A stretch of 62,224 nt of DNA. Origin: an uncultured Candidatus Saccharibacteria bacterium. Its GTDB lineage: Bacteria > Patescibacteriota > Saccharimonadia > Saccharimonadales > Saccharimonadaceae. The translations under genes were made by a program, and so were the position numbers. The stretch spans positions 1-62,224 of the forward strand of contig CALIJO010000091.1 in assembly GCA_938017655.1 (NCBI GenBank), given 5' to 3'. Shown here piece after piece: positions 17,720-27,045 of the stretch (the first letter of the stretch is position 1; each line of letters begins with the position of its first letter). Below the pieces are notes generated by a model. It did not search any database and was not told the DNA's origin. It saw only the letters and a program-made list of their open reading frames with translations.

Positions 17720-18560
17720 AATTCGTCTTTTTTCCTGGAACGTGAATGGCCTGCGGGCCGTCCTCAAAAAACAGGCCATCCAAAATTTTCTTAGCACCGA
17801 AGATCCAGATTTTTGTTGTTTCCAAGAAGTTAAAGCTAAGCCCGAACAAGTTGAAAAAGAAATTTTAAACACTCCACTAGAAAATTATCAATTGCATTGG
17901 AATTCCGCCACCCGACCAGGCTATTCTGGCACCATGACGATCGCAAAAACTAATTTACCAATTCTATCTACCGAAACTAATCTTTCCGAATATTTTAAAA
18001 GCCCCGATTTCGATCAAGTAAAATCAGAGCTTCTCGAAAATGACGGCTCTGGCTCGCCTTTTTCTGAAGGTCGCGTCCTCACGCTTGAAACCGAAAATTT
18101 CTATCTAGTTAATGTTTATACTCCAAATTCCAAAACTGATTTATCGCGCCTCAAGCTACGTCATGAACTTTGGGATCCGCTCTTTCTGGCTTATTTGAAA
18201 CATCTGGAAAAAACCAAACCAGTGGTAGTCTGTGGCGATTTTAATGCCGCACACCAGGAAATTGATCTCGCACGTCCGAAACAAAATACCAAAAATGCTG
18301 GTTTCACCATCGAAGAGCGTCAAGGGATTTCCGAAATTCTAAAACAAGATTTCATTGATACTTTTCGTTCACTTAATCCTGACACTGCTCGCTATACTTG
18401 GTGGTCACACTGGGGGAAGGCGCGCGAAAATAATATAGGTTGGCGTATTGATTATTTCTTCATTTCAAAATCACTCGAAAAAAATCTCGAAGCTGCTGAA
18501 ATTTACGAATCCATTCTCGGATCTGACCACTGCCCAATTTCTATCACCCTAAATTTTTAA
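17712..18560 (+). CDS. xth: exodeoxyribonuclease III (AP endonuclease)
   Basis: A 282-residue Mg-dependent endonuclease/exonuclease of the EEP fold, acting at abasic sites in base-excision repair. Diagnostic segments are FSWNVNGLRA at the N-terminus, CFQEVKA (metal-binding Glu), GDFNAAHQEIDLA and the C-terminal GSDHCPI (catalytic Asp/His). The frame is open further upstream inside smpB, but homology begins at the ATG at 17712, overlapping smpB by 8 nt, so translation is probably coupled. Confidence 0.95.
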   Translation: MSKIRLFSWNVNGLRAVLKKQAIQNFLSTEDPDFCCFQEVKAKPEQVEKEILNTPLENYQLHWNSATRPGYSGTMTIAKTNLPILSTETNLSEYFKSPDFDQVKSELLENDGSGSPFSEGRVLTLETENFYLVNVYTPNSKTDLSRLKLRHELWDPLFLAYLKHLEKTKPVVVCGDFNAAHQEIDLARPKQNTKNAGFTIEERQGISEILKQDFIDTFRSLNPDTARYTWWSHWGKARENNIGWRIDYFFISKSLEKNLEAAEIYESILGSDHCPISITLNF

Positions 18561-18579
18561 TATTTTGAATTCCAATAAT

Positions 18580-19389
18580 ATGAATCCTAATAATTTCACT
18601 TACTGGCATAAACTTATCGGCAACGAAGACCACAATATTTTATGGAATATTCCCACTCAAAAATCTGGTCGTCTTTCAGTTTTTGGTGGCAATAGTGAAA
18701 ACTTTTTAAGCGAAATTCGCACTACTGAGTTTCTCGAAAAATTACCGCTTAAAACCCTCAAATTATTTTTGCCAGACACTCTTCAAAACAAACTTCCCGT
18801 AATTAATTACATCGATTTTCTCAAATCCACCCCTTCCGGATCATTCGATCGTCACGAAAAACTCACCGAAAGTTTTCTTTCTGCTGATACGATTTTTCTA
18901 TCCGGTAATTTTTCCAAAAACTCCACTACTTCCATCGCCATTAACGAAGCCCTAAAATCACTGCACGAAAATCAAGTGGTAGTAGCCTGCCGTGATGCCA
19001 TTGAAATTATTACAAACAGCGCTGAAGAAAATCTCCAGCACGAAAACCTGATTCTACTTGCCACGATGCCGCAACTCCAAAAACTTTTTCAAACCGTTTA
19101 TTTTCCTAAAATGCTCCTACTTTCCATGCCACTCACTTCTGTAATTGAAACTTTACATAAGTTCACCATTAGCTACCCGCTTACTCTCATTACTCTACAT
19201 AGTGACCAGATTATTATGGCCAAAGCTGGCGATGTCTACACTATTCGCCTCGATCACACCAATTTCACACCACTTTCTCTCTGGACCGGCATGCTGCCAG
19301 CCAAAATCGCCGCACTTGCTACCTGGAATCCGCAAGACCTCCTCGACACCGTCACAGCCAGTATCAACTGGGATGTTCGTCAAATTTAA
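18580..19389 (+). CDS. unknown protein, possibly ribokinase/NAD(P)H-hydrate dehydratase-like
   Basis: A protein of about 269 residues, or 274 if a TTG at 18565 is used; no ribosome binding site decides it. I do not recognise it firmly. The order of hydrophobic strands (ADTIFLSGNFSKNSTT, VVACRDAIEII, LITLHSDQIIMAKAGDVYTI) faintly resembles the C-terminal domain of YjeF-type NAD(P)H-hydrate dehydratases, but the usual glycine motifs are not evident. It follows xth by 4-19 nt and is probably in the smpB-xth operon. Its 3' end is tandemly repeated beyond the stop. Confidence 0.6.
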   Translation: MNPNNFTYWHKLIGNEDHNILWNIPTQKSGRLSVFGGNSENFLSEIRTTEFLEKLPLKTLKLFLPDTLQNKLPVINYIDFLKSTPSGSFDRHEKLTESFLSADTIFLSGNFSKNSTTSIAINEALKSLHENQVVVACRDAIEIITNSAEENLQHENLILLATMPQLQKLFQTVYFPKMLLLSMPLTSVIETLHKFTISYPLTLITLHSDQIIMAKAGDVYTIRLDHTNFTPLSLWTGMLPAKIAALATWNPQDLLDTVTASINWDVRQI

Positions 19390-19476
19390 ACCTCGTCATT
19401 ACTGTCATTAACTGGAACGTTCGTCAAATCTAAACCTCATCATCACTAATATTAACTGGGTACTCGTCGAATCTAA
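19362..19476 (+). repeat. 44-bp tandem repeat copying the gene 3' end and stop
   Basis: AACTGG recurs at 19366, 19410 and 19454 (period exactly 44), followed each time by a CGTCAAATTTAA-like segment. The first copy encodes the last residues and stop of the preceding gene. The other two are downstream, the last truncated. Confidence 0.8.
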
Positions 19477-19543
19477 TCGCAAAAATATGTTAAAATAAGC
19501 ATAAGCATTTCTATAATATTTTAATTTCAGGGTGGAAAAAACT

Positions 19544-20458
19544 ATGTCGAACAAAGTAATGATTATTGGAACAGGTAACGTTGGTGCCAGTATTGGCTTT
19601 TCTTTAGTTTCTTCCCATAACGCCATCAATGAACTGGTTCTTATCGACCAAGACCAGGCCGACGCCGAAGGCGAAGCCATGGACCTTCGTGATACCTTGG
19701 CGGTTTCACCAAATTTCATGAAAATCCATGCTGGGTCCTACGAAAAAGATAGCAAAGACACCGATCTCGTAATTATCACCGCTGGTGCCGCTCAGAAAAA
19801 AGGTGGTGAAACCCGCACTGAACTCCTCGCCCGTAACGCCAAAATCGTCAAAGAAATTGTCGAAAATCTCGTAAAAAACGACTTTCAAGGTATTTTTCTC
19901 ATGGTCACCAATCCAGTCGATGTTTTATCCTACCTCGTCATGGAATATTCCGGTTTTCCAAGTCACAAAGTCATCGGCTCCGGCACCGTTCTCGATTCTG
20001 CCCGCCTAAAATATAACGTGGCTAATCGTCTCGGCATTTCACCAAAATCCGTCCACGCTTATCAAGTGGGCGAACATGGCGATAGCGAATTTGCTCTCTG
20101 GTCGAATGCCAATATTGGTGGCCAACCAATCACTGATTTAATTTCCGCTTCTGAGCTCAAAAATATCGAAACTGACACCAAAAATCAGGCCTATGAAATT
20201 ATCAACAAAAAGGGCGCAACTTATTATGGCATCGGTGCCTGTGTTACCCGTATAGTCAACTGTATTTTTAATGACGAAAATCGTGTCTTGCCAGTTTCTA
20301 CTTACGATAATTTTTCCGATTGCTTCTTCGGTTTTCCTACCATCGTCGGCCGCAAGGGAATCGTGCGCCGTCTCGATACCGAACTTACCGAAATGGAAGC
20401 CATCCGCATGCAATCTTCCATTAATGTAATCAAACGTTCACTGCGCGAAGTTCTCTAG
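19544..20458 (+). CDS. ldh: L-lactate dehydrogenase
   Basis: A 304-residue NAD-dependent 2-hydroxyacid dehydrogenase of the LDH/MDH family. N-terminal IGTGNVGASI binds NAD. The active-site loop AGAAQKKGGETR has Gln at the substrate-specificity position, pointing to lactate rather than malate, with one extra residue compared with the usual loop. GEHGDSE holds the catalytic His. It regenerates NAD+ by reducing pyruvate in fermentation. AGGGTGG upstream supports the ATG at 19544 over a GTG at 19532. TATAAT near 19512 suggests its own promoter. Confidence 0.9.
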   Translation: MSNKVMIIGTGNVGASIGFSLVSSHNAINELVLIDQDQADAEGEAMDLRDTLAVSPNFMKIHAGSYEKDSKDTDLVIITAGAAQKKGGETRTELLARNAKIVKEIVENLVKNDFQGIFLMVTNPVDVLSYLVMEYSGFPSHKVIGSGTVLDSARLKYNVANRLGISPKSVHAYQVGEHGDSEFALWSNANIGGQPITDLISASELKNIETDTKNQAYEIINKKGATYYGIGACVTRIVNCIFNDENRVLPVSTYDNFSDCFFGFPTIVGRKGIVRRLDTELTEMEAIRMQSSINVIKRSLREVL

Positions 20459-20522
20459 CAATCAAATGTTCTCTGCGCGAAGTCCTCTAGTAATCAAACG
20501 TTCTCTGCGCGAAGTCCTCTAG
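20428..20522 (+). repeat. 32-bp tandem repeat copying the ldh 3' end and stop
   Basis: AATCAAA starts at 20428, 20460 and 20492, period exactly 32, and each copy ends in CTCTAG. Copy one is the last ldh codons and stop. Copies two and three are more alike than either is to copy one. Confidence 0.9.
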
Positions 20523-20530
20523 CTTTATGG

Positions 20531-20536
20531 TAAAAT
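20531..20536 (+). promoter_or_regulatory. -10 box, leaderless geometry, DUF2207 gene
   Basis: TAAAAT ends 6 nt before the ATG at 20543. Confidence 0.6.
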
Positions 20537-20542
20537 TAAACC

Positions 20543-22510
20543 ATGAGGAAATTCTTTTTAAGGTTTATTTTATTGCTATCAATTTTTACTATCATTTTAG
20601 TTCCTGCCGAACCGACTTTTGCGCGTAAAAAGCGCAGTAGCTCAAGCAGCGAAAATTCCGCCGTTAATGATTTTACTTTCAAAAGTTTTCATGCCGACTA
20701 TGAGCTAACCAAAGACACCGAAGGTTATTCCAAGCTTGACGTGACCGAAACTTTAGTGGCCAATTTCACTCACGAAAATACCAATCATGGCATCATGCGC
20801 GTCATTCCGATTTTCAATCAAGCCGGCAGAAATCAAATTATTGACGACCCTTACGCTTTTAAAGCCACGGTTACTCGCAATGGCCAATCAGAAAAATTTG
20901 AATCCAGCGTTTCCGATTCCAACATTAAACTCAAAATCGGTGATGCTGACGCCTATGTCTCTGGCGAACAAACTTACGTGATTAAATATAGCTTCGACAA
21001 TGTAGTCGCCGCCTTCAAAGATGTTGCAAATTCCTCAATTTCTGGCGCTTATCAAGAGCTCTACTGGAATATTAATGGTGTCGACTGGAAGCAACCTTTT
21101 GAGCAAGTTTCTGGCACTCTTCATTTTTCCGATGAAATTGCTAGCACCATTTTTGGCAACCCAATCTGTTATTCCGGCGCCTATCGTTCCAACGATACTG
21201 ATAAATGTCAGATCGAAAGAACTAAAAATTCCATTACTTTTTCCGCCAACAACCTCAAAGCCGGTGAAGGCGCAACTTTTGTTATTGCAATCAAGGCCGA
21301 CACTTTCAAAATTCGTCCACCAAAATATAATTACATTGCCGTAGCAGTCTGTGTTATTATCGGAATTTTCTCTTTCTTTACAATTTTCAGCATCATTCGT
21401 AACTATCAAAAACATGTTCGCGAAAAACATCAACACTACAAGAGCTTAATCCGCGTTCCGGAGTACCAACCTCGAAAAGATCTTACCGTTGGTCAAGCTG
21501 GTTTCTTTAGCTTTACTCCGCTTAATCAAAAGACTGCCACCGTGCTTAGCCTAGCCGTCCATAAGAAAATTGACATCATTAAAAATCCAATTGAAAAAAA
21601 TTTTCTCGGTTTCAATAAGAAGCAATCTTGGTCGGTCAAAGTTCTGGATACCGATAATCTCAGCTCCGAAGAAAAATCCATGCTTCGTGTCTTGGCTCAA
21701 TCTTCTACTCTGCCTGAAGTCGACGAAGTCTTCAAGCTCAAACAAAATGACTCCTACTCGGTCAACCAACTTATTATGAGTTATGATACAAATATCAAAC
21801 TTGATATCGCCGAAAAAGGTTTAACCGAGGATAATAAAAAAGCTGGCATAATGGGCGTTTTCGACAGTATCATTGGCGTACATTTTATTATCATTTTTGG
21901 CGGCATGCTCTTCGGCATCGCTTCGTTCTTTCCATTCTTCCCGAAACTCCTTTCCTGGCTTCTACGCATCGCCGACCAAACCATCCATATCACTTCTTTC
22001 TATATTTATAAGCCAGAACTCTTCATTTTAGCTGCCGCTATCTTCATCGGCACCTCCATTGCTGCTTCTGTTTATAATCATTTTGCTAAAAAATATCGCG
22101 ATTTTACTAACGCCGGACTCGACATTGTAGTTTATATGCAAGGCCTCAAAGATTACATTAATCTTGCCGAAAGCGAACGCATTAATTTCCTTCAAAACGT
22201 CAAAGATGTCGACACCTCACCAGAAGGAATTGTTCATCTTTATGAAGAACTTCTACCTTATGCTGCACTCTTTGGTCTCGAAAAAACTTGGATCCAAAAC
22301 CTCGACAAATATTATGAAGAACTCGGCACCGATTACACCATTCCAACCTGGTATGCTCTATCGTATGCCGATTTTAGCAGCTTTACCTCCAGTATTTCCA
22401 GCTCATCCTCAACCTATTCCACTAGTAGCAGTAGTGGCGGCTCTGGCTACTCCAGCGGCGGTGGTTGCTCCGGTGGCGGTGGCGGCGGTGGCGGCGGTGG
22501 CGGCTGGTAA
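20543..22510 (+). CDS. DUF2207-family membrane protein
   Basis: A 655-residue membrane protein. A signal-like helix (about residues 5-25) precedes an extracellular beta-rich DUF2207 domain (about 45-250). Then come a membrane helix (about 255-280), a cytoplasmic part, a pair of helices around 445-520, and a Ser/Gly-rich C-terminus ending in an unbroken Gly run and Trp, typical of the family. Biochemical function is unknown across bacteria. The promoter is leaderless-type and a strong terminator follows. The 3' end is duplicated once after the stop. Confidence 0.85.
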   Translation: MRKFFLRFILLLSIFTIILVPAEPTFARKKRSSSSSENSAVNDFTFKSFHADYELTKDTEGYSKLDVTETLVANFTHENTNHGIMRVIPIFNQAGRNQIIDDPYAFKATVTRNGQSEKFESSVSDSNIKLKIGDADAYVSGEQTYVIKYSFDNVVAAFKDVANSSISGAYQELYWNINGVDWKQPFEQVSGTLHFSDEIASTIFGNPICYSGAYRSNDTDKCQIERTKNSITFSANNLKAGEGATFVIAIKADTFKIRPPKYNYIAVAVCVIIGIFSFFTIFSIIRNYQKHVREKHQHYKSLIRVPEYQPRKDLTVGQAGFFSFTPLNQKTATVLSLAVHKKIDIIKNPIEKNFLGFNKKQSWSVKVLDTDNLSSEEKSMLRVLAQSSTLPEVDEVFKLKQNDSYSVNQLIMSYDTNIKLDIAEKGLTEDNKKAGIMGVFDSIIGVHFIIIFGGMLFGIASFFPFFPKLLSWLLRIADQTIHITSFYIYKPELFILAAAIFIGTSIAASVYNHFAKKYRDFTNAGLDIVVYMQGLKDYINLAESERINFLQNVKDVDTSPEGIVHLYEELLPYAALFGLEKTWIQNLDKYYEELGTDYTIPTWYALSYADFSSFTSSISSSSSTYSTSSSSGGSGYSSGGGCSGGGGGGGGGGGW

Positions 22511-22556
22511 AAGTCTAAAGCTCCATGGCGGCGGCTGGGAAAAAGCTAAAGCCTCA
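22490..22556 (+). repeat. 31-bp duplication of the DUF2207 gene 3' end
   Basis: CGGCTGG at 22501 and 22532 (period 31), with matching GGCGG before and CTAAAGC after. Copy one contains the stop codon, copy two lies beyond it. Confidence 0.75.
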
Positions 22557-22570
22557 AAACTTCAAGTAAA

Positions 22571-22600
22571 AAAATATCAGCTTCGTAGCTGATATTTTTT
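22571..22600 (+). terminator. intrinsic terminator
   Basis: AATATCAGCT / AGCTGATATT stem, loop TCGT, T-run. Confidence 0.9.
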
Positions 22601-22671
22601 ATTCTCATTTAATATCCCAAAAGTCACAACCCATAAGATATCCAATCCTCCAGGCTTTGATTAATAATTAA

Positions 22672-25110
22672 CTATTCGATTTCTGGTAACTTATCAATAA
22701 TTTTATTCTTTAGAATCTTAATCATCACGTTTCGATAAAGCCAACGCGACATATTCTCGATCGTCATCATTAGTGGCACCGTAATAATCAAAATCGCACC
22801 GAAGATGCCCCATTCAATCATTGATAAATTGATATGCACGCTAAACAAACTTTGCAAGAAAATCATACAGAATAACATGCCGAAAGTACATCCTCCCACA
22901 ATTAGCTTTTTCCAAATATTGTCATACGGCATACAAATTCGCGCGAGATAGGTAATCCCTACCACTTCCCAACCTAAGACACAAAGCATCCCCAGCTGTT
23001 CGCGCGTGAGCCCCAGCCAAAGTCTCAAATTAATTAACGCCAATACGATCACCACATTAGTTAGCGCCGCTGGAATGGCTTTTTTCAAGATATTAATCAT
23101 AAAATTCCCCCGAATTAAATCCTTATTCGGAATTTGCGCCAAGAAGAAACTTGGCACACCGATCGTAAACATCGTAACTAATGAAACCTGGGTCGGCAAA
23201 AGCGGATACATGAAGCCAAAACCAATCGAGAGTAGTGCCACGATAAACGAAAAAACATTTTTCACTAAGAATAATGAACCGGAACGTTCCAAATTATTCA
23301 CCACTCGACGCCCCTCATCTACAATCTGCGGCATCCGTGAAAAATCCGAATCTAGTAGCACCAATTGCGCCACTTGTGAGGCCGCCTGTGAACCTGAGGC
23401 CATTGCCACCGAACAATCCGCGTCTTTTAAGGCTAAGATGTCGTTCACCCCATCTCCGGTCATCGCTACGGTATGTCCCGCCTTCTGTAAAATTTTCACC
23501 ATCTTACGTTTTTCTTCTGGTTTTACGCGTCCAAAAACCGTGTTTTCTAAGACAATCTTTTCAAAATCACACCCCTCCGGCGAGCTCGAAAGATCAATAA
23601 ATTTCCTCGTATTTTTAATCCCCGCTTTTTCCGCCACAATTGAAACGGTCTCAGCATTATCTCCAGAGATTACTTTTACTTCCACGCCCTGTTTTGCAAA
23701 ATAATCAAAAGTACGCTTCGCTGATTCACGAATTTCATTCATCAAAAGCACAATATTAATCGGCTTAATCGGTGAAATTTCTCGCTCGCCCGAAGCAAGT
23801 AATTCATTATCTTTTTGCTTCGTTACTTCACCAAAAATCAAGACACGATACCCTTGCTTAGTGAATTTTTGGATGGTTTTTTCGTATTTTTTCAAATCTT
23901 CTTTCAAAACAAATTCCGGCGCACCAATCAAAAAAGTTTTATCTTTAAATTGCACACCACTATATTTATGCTTCGAAGAAAAACCAATAATTTGCTGCAC
24001 CGAATCCTTCTCAAACTTCGCCCCCTTCGCGGCTCGCTCTTCGGCAAACTTTTTCAGCGCCTTCATTGTATCATTATCCGCTTCCTCTGCCATCATTGTT
24101 CGCCAAAAATCTGAATCTAGATTATCTTTTACCTCGGATCCGGTCATTTCATAAACGCCGCTCACACTCATTTTATCGTTCGTAATTGTACCAGTTTTAT
24201 CCACACACAAAACGTCCACGCGCGCCAAAGTTTCGATACAATGCATATCATGCACCAAAACTTTTTTCTGTGCCAAACGCACCGCAGACAAAACCAATGT
24301 CACGGAAGAAAGCAAGAACAACCCCTCAGGAATCATCCCCACTATCGCCGCAATCATCGCCTGAATGCTCATCTTTATCGGCGTCGCATGAATAAGATAT
24401 TGTTGGCCAAACATTAGCAGACCAATCGGAATAATCAAAATTCCGGCTAGTCTCACGAAATTATTTAGCGATTTCAAAATTTCCGACTGTTCAATGTTTT
24501 TAATCGCTTTTGCTTTTAGAGTTAGTTGCGAAATATACGATTCCGCACCTACACGAGTTAATCTCGCGTAACATTTACCCGAAACCACAAAACTACCAGA
24601 CATCAATTCGTCTCCAGTAGTCTTTTTAATTTCATCCGACTCACCAGTCAGCAGCGCCTCGTTTACCAGAATTTCACCCGAAACTACCACCGCATCTGCC
24701 GGAATTTGTGCTCCCGCTTCCAAAATAATAATGTCATCTAACACCAATTTATGTGTCCAAATTTCTTGCTCCTTAGCCTCTCGCACTACCTTAATTTTTG
24801 GCGTATTCAGCACGCTTAGTTTATCCAAAATTTGCTTAGCGCGTAATTCCTGCAAAATACCGATCAAGGAGTTGATAAAAATCAGCGGCAAAAAACTCAT
24901 ATCTTTATACGCACGCACCAAAAATAGCAATGTTGCTAAAAACAAAAAAACAAAGTTAAAGTAGGTCAGGGAATTACTTCGAATGATTTCACCAACTGTT
25001 TTCGTCGGCGCCTGAACCGCAGTATTCACCTGGCCTTTTTTAACACGCTCATTTACTTCTTCCTGGCTAAGCCCTTGAATCCTACCTAAATCCTGCTTAT
25101 TTTTTATCAC
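22672..25110 (-). CDS. cation-transporting P-type ATPase, CtpE-like
   Basis: An 812-residue P-type ATPase with all core motifs: LTGES in the actuator domain, phosphorylation site DKTGT with Asp304, and hinge MTGDGVND. The helix-4 motif IPEGL, just before the P-domain, resembles mycobacterial CtpE (calcium uptake) more than heavy-metal or KdpB types, and no Cys-Pro-Cys is present. About eight to ten membrane helices. The GTG start at 25110 overlaps the preceding gene by 14 nt, so translation is likely coupled. Ca2+ or Mg2+ as substrate is inference. Confidence 0.9.
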   Translation of the reverse strand: MIKNKQDLGRIQGLSQEEVNERVKKGQVNTAVQAPTKTVGEIIRSNSLTYFNFVFLFLATLLFLVRAYKDMSFLPLIFINSLIGILQELRAKQILDKLSVLNTPKIKVVREAKEQEIWTHKLVLDDIIILEAGAQIPADAVVVSGEILVNEALLTGESDEIKKTTGDELMSGSFVVSGKCYARLTRVGAESYISQLTLKAKAIKNIEQSEILKSLNNFVRLAGILIIPIGLLMFGQQYLIHATPIKMSIQAMIAAIVGMIPEGLFLLSSVTLVLSAVRLAQKKVLVHDMHCIETLARVDVLCVDKTGTITNDKMSVSGVYEMTGSEVKDNLDSDFWRTMMAEEADNDTMKALKKFAEERAAKGAKFEKDSVQQIIGFSSKHKYSGVQFKDKTFLIGAPEFVLKEDLKKYEKTIQKFTKQGYRVLIFGEVTKQKDNELLASGEREISPIKPINIVLLMNEIRESAKRTFDYFAKQGVEVKVISGDNAETVSIVAEKAGIKNTRKFIDLSSSPEGCDFEKIVLENTVFGRVKPEEKRKMVKILQKAGHTVAMTGDGVNDILALKDADCSVAMASGSQAASQVAQLVLLDSDFSRMPQIVDEGRRVVNNLERSGSLFLVKNVFSFIVALLSIGFGFMYPLLPTQVSLVTMFTIGVPSFFLAQIPNKDLIRGNFMINILKKAIPAALTNVVIVLALINLRLWLGLTREQLGMLCVLGWEVVGITYLARICMPYDNIWKKLIVGGCTFGMLFCMIFLQSLFSVHINLSMIEWGIFGAILIITVPLMMTIENMSRWLYRNVMIKILKNKIIDKLPEIE

Positions 25111-25636
25111 TTTTATCTTTTCTTTCCGGAATTTCCATTTTTAATTTTGGTGTTTTCGGTATTTTTACCTCTATATTTTCATGCTTAATTTTTTTATCGT
25201 TTTTGATCTTATTATTTTGTAAAAAAATTTTCTTTATAAATATCATCAGCCAAATTGCCCCCACCACTAGAAGCGTCAAACAAATATTTCTCAGTACAAG
25301 ATTAGTTCTTGCATCTGGCTTAAATTGAAATTTCTTATAGAAATTACTTTCAACCTTATATTTTTCTTCTTCCAAATCTAGAATTTCTGCCTCCAGCGCA
25401 TGAATTTTTTCTTCCGTCTCACGCACCGGATTTTGTTCGAACTCCGCTGTTAATTTTTTCACCGCCTCCGTCTTTTCGTTCAGCTGACTCTGAATAATTT
25501 CTTTTGATTGCCCCACGTAATTTCGTACAGAGTCATTTTGATTATCAATTTTAATCTGTTTACTAAACAAAAAAAGGCTCAAACAGCCAGCCATCAGGAT
25601 TACCACCGAAATGATATTTTTTATTTGTTTATTCAC
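25097..25636 (-). CDS. two-helix coiled-coil membrane protein
   Basis: A 179-residue protein: one N-terminal membrane helix (about 7-25), a Glu/Lys-rich coiled coil (about 45-95), a second helix (about 115-137) and a basic cytoplasmic tail. No family recognised. It starts with GTG at 25636 and overlaps the P-type ATPase gene by 14 nt in an apparent two-gene operon, so a partner or regulatory role for the pump is plausible but unproven. Confidence 0.7.
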   Translation of the reverse strand: MNKQIKNIISVVILMAGCLSLFLFSKQIKIDNQNDSVRNYVGQSKEIIQSQLNEKTEAVKKLTAEFEQNPVRETEEKIHALEAEILDLEEEKYKVESNFYKKFQFKPDARTNLVLRNICLTLLVVGAIWLMIFIKKIFLQNNKIKNDKKIKHENIEVKIPKTPKLKMEIPERKDKSDKK

Positions 25637-25780
25637 CTAAAAATCTTTCTGTTATTTTATACAATTTAAAATATCTATCTCTTATTTTAGCACAAAAAGA
25701 ATAATAATTAAAAACCACCTCACCTCTTGATTCTTTTAGGATTTTGATATGTAATAACACTAAATAACGGAGTATACCCC

Positions 25781-26362
25781 ATGGAAGGACTTACCTATAA
25801 ATATTATAGAAAGAATAAAAGTAAAAATATTTACCTAATCATCCATGGCGGTGGGCCAGTTGGCGTAGAAACAGATTTTATCTCCGCCATTTTTGATACA
25901 ATCTCTAAGACCAATAATAGTGCGCTATGTTTTAATTTTCCATACTGTGAGCGTAGGGAAGAAAACTCTAGTGGCCCTGACCTATTAGAAGAAGTGTCAA
26001 CACTCAAACAAGTCATTGATTTTGTTCACGCAGAAGGATATAGCCATATCACGATTGTCGCCAAATCACTCGGCGGGATTATCTCTAGTTATTATTTTGC
26101 AAAATACCCAGACAAATCCATAGATCTCATTATCTTAGGCTATATCCCAGACGAAATAAAGCAAAACGCAATTTCAGAGAACCTAAAACTTATTATACAA
26201 GGTGAAAATGACCGCTTTGCAACGCCATCCGAAGTACAAAAAATTGCCGGTAGCAAAGTAGTTATAATTGAAATAAAAAACGCCGACCATAGTTATCAAG
26301 ATCACAATAAACAGCCGATTTATCAAAAAGAAGTACTTAATCATCTAGTTAATTGGATTTAA
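25781..26362 (+). CDS. small alpha/beta hydrolase
   Basis: A 193-residue alpha/beta-fold hydrolase of dienelactone-hydrolase/small-esterase type. IIHGGGPVGV forms the oxyanion loop, AKSLGG holds Ser96, the acid is probably in GENDRFATP, and His170 is in NADHSY. No signal peptide. CGGAG about 9 nt before the ATG supports the start. Substrate unknown. It stands alone between the ATPase operon and the DUF3800 remnant. Confidence 0.85.
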   Translation: MEGLTYKYYRKNKSKNIYLIIHGGGPVGVETDFISAIFDTISKTNNSALCFNFPYCERREENSSGPDLLEEVSTLKQVIDFVHAEGYSHITIVAKSLGGIISSYYFAKYPDKSIDLIILGYIPDEIKQNAISENLKLIIQGENDRFATPSEVQKIAGSKVVIIEIKNADHSYQDHNKQPIYQKEVLNHLVNWI

Positions 26363-26425
26363 TTTCTATCAAAATAAGCTGACCATCAACCATTTTACTA
26401 CTCTTTAATGCCACTATATAGGTGT

Positions 26426-26431
26426 TATAAT
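26426..26431 (+). promoter_or_regulatory. -10 box of DUF3800 gene
   Basis: TATAAT ends 9 nt before the ATG at 26441, arguing for that start rather than the ATG at 26408. Confidence 0.6.
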
Positions 26432-26440
26432 AAGACAATA

Positions 26441-27018
26441 ATGTTCGGCTATTTAGATGAATCTGGAGCACCAGGCGTAGCATCACATAATAAAGATTGC
26501 TTAACAGTAAGTCTTGTTTTATTTAGTTCCGAAAAATCAAAAAATCAAAGCATATCTGAAATTGAAAAACTATGTAAATCACTACGTTTACCAGACAATT
26601 ACGAGTTTCACTGCAGTAGTAATTCAACTAAGCCACAACTGGCATTTTTAAGACTGCTCTCAAATTTAAATTTTATTTTTATCACCATTGTTATTCATAA
26701 AAATGATCTTAAAAAGACAGCATCGTTTACCCGCATGTCCGAACTAATAGTTAATATAATTGAAAAACATTTTCCAATAATAAAAATTGAAATGGATTCT
26801 AATCCAATTCTTTACGCCGAGCTTCGTAAAAGAATCCGCGAAAAGAATCTAAAAAAATTTAGGTTCGCGAGAGAAATTCTAGAAGCAGTAGACTAATCCA
26901 AGTCGCCGATTACGTCGTAAATATATCCACAAAGAAAGCAAAAAACACTCAAAAATCCTGTGAATTATATAAGTTTATTAAAGATAAAGAACTAATTTTT
27001 CTCGAAATAAATGACTAA
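26441..27018 (+). pseudogene. DUF3800-family protein, frameshifted
   Basis: The first frame (from MFGYLDESGAPG, the hallmark DUF3800 start) stops at 26896 after FRFAREILEAVD. Shifting by one base within about 26862-26893 continues the family's C-terminal motif as SRLIQVADYVVNIS and then runs to a stop at 27016-27018. DUF3800 proteins have a retroviral-integrase/RNase-H-like fold and usually keep both ends. The shift is close to an A7 run (26851-26857). Alternatives are a sequencing error, programmed frameshifting or true decay. A leaderless-type promoter and shared terminator remain intact. Confidence 0.75.
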
Positions 27019-27022
27019 AAGA

Positions 27023-27045
27023 AAAAATCCCAAAAAGGGATTTTT
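27023..27045. terminator. bidirectional terminator between DUF3800 gene and small RNA
   Basis: AAAAATCCC / GGGATTTTT with an A5 loop. T-runs on both strands serve the convergent units. Confidence 0.85.
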
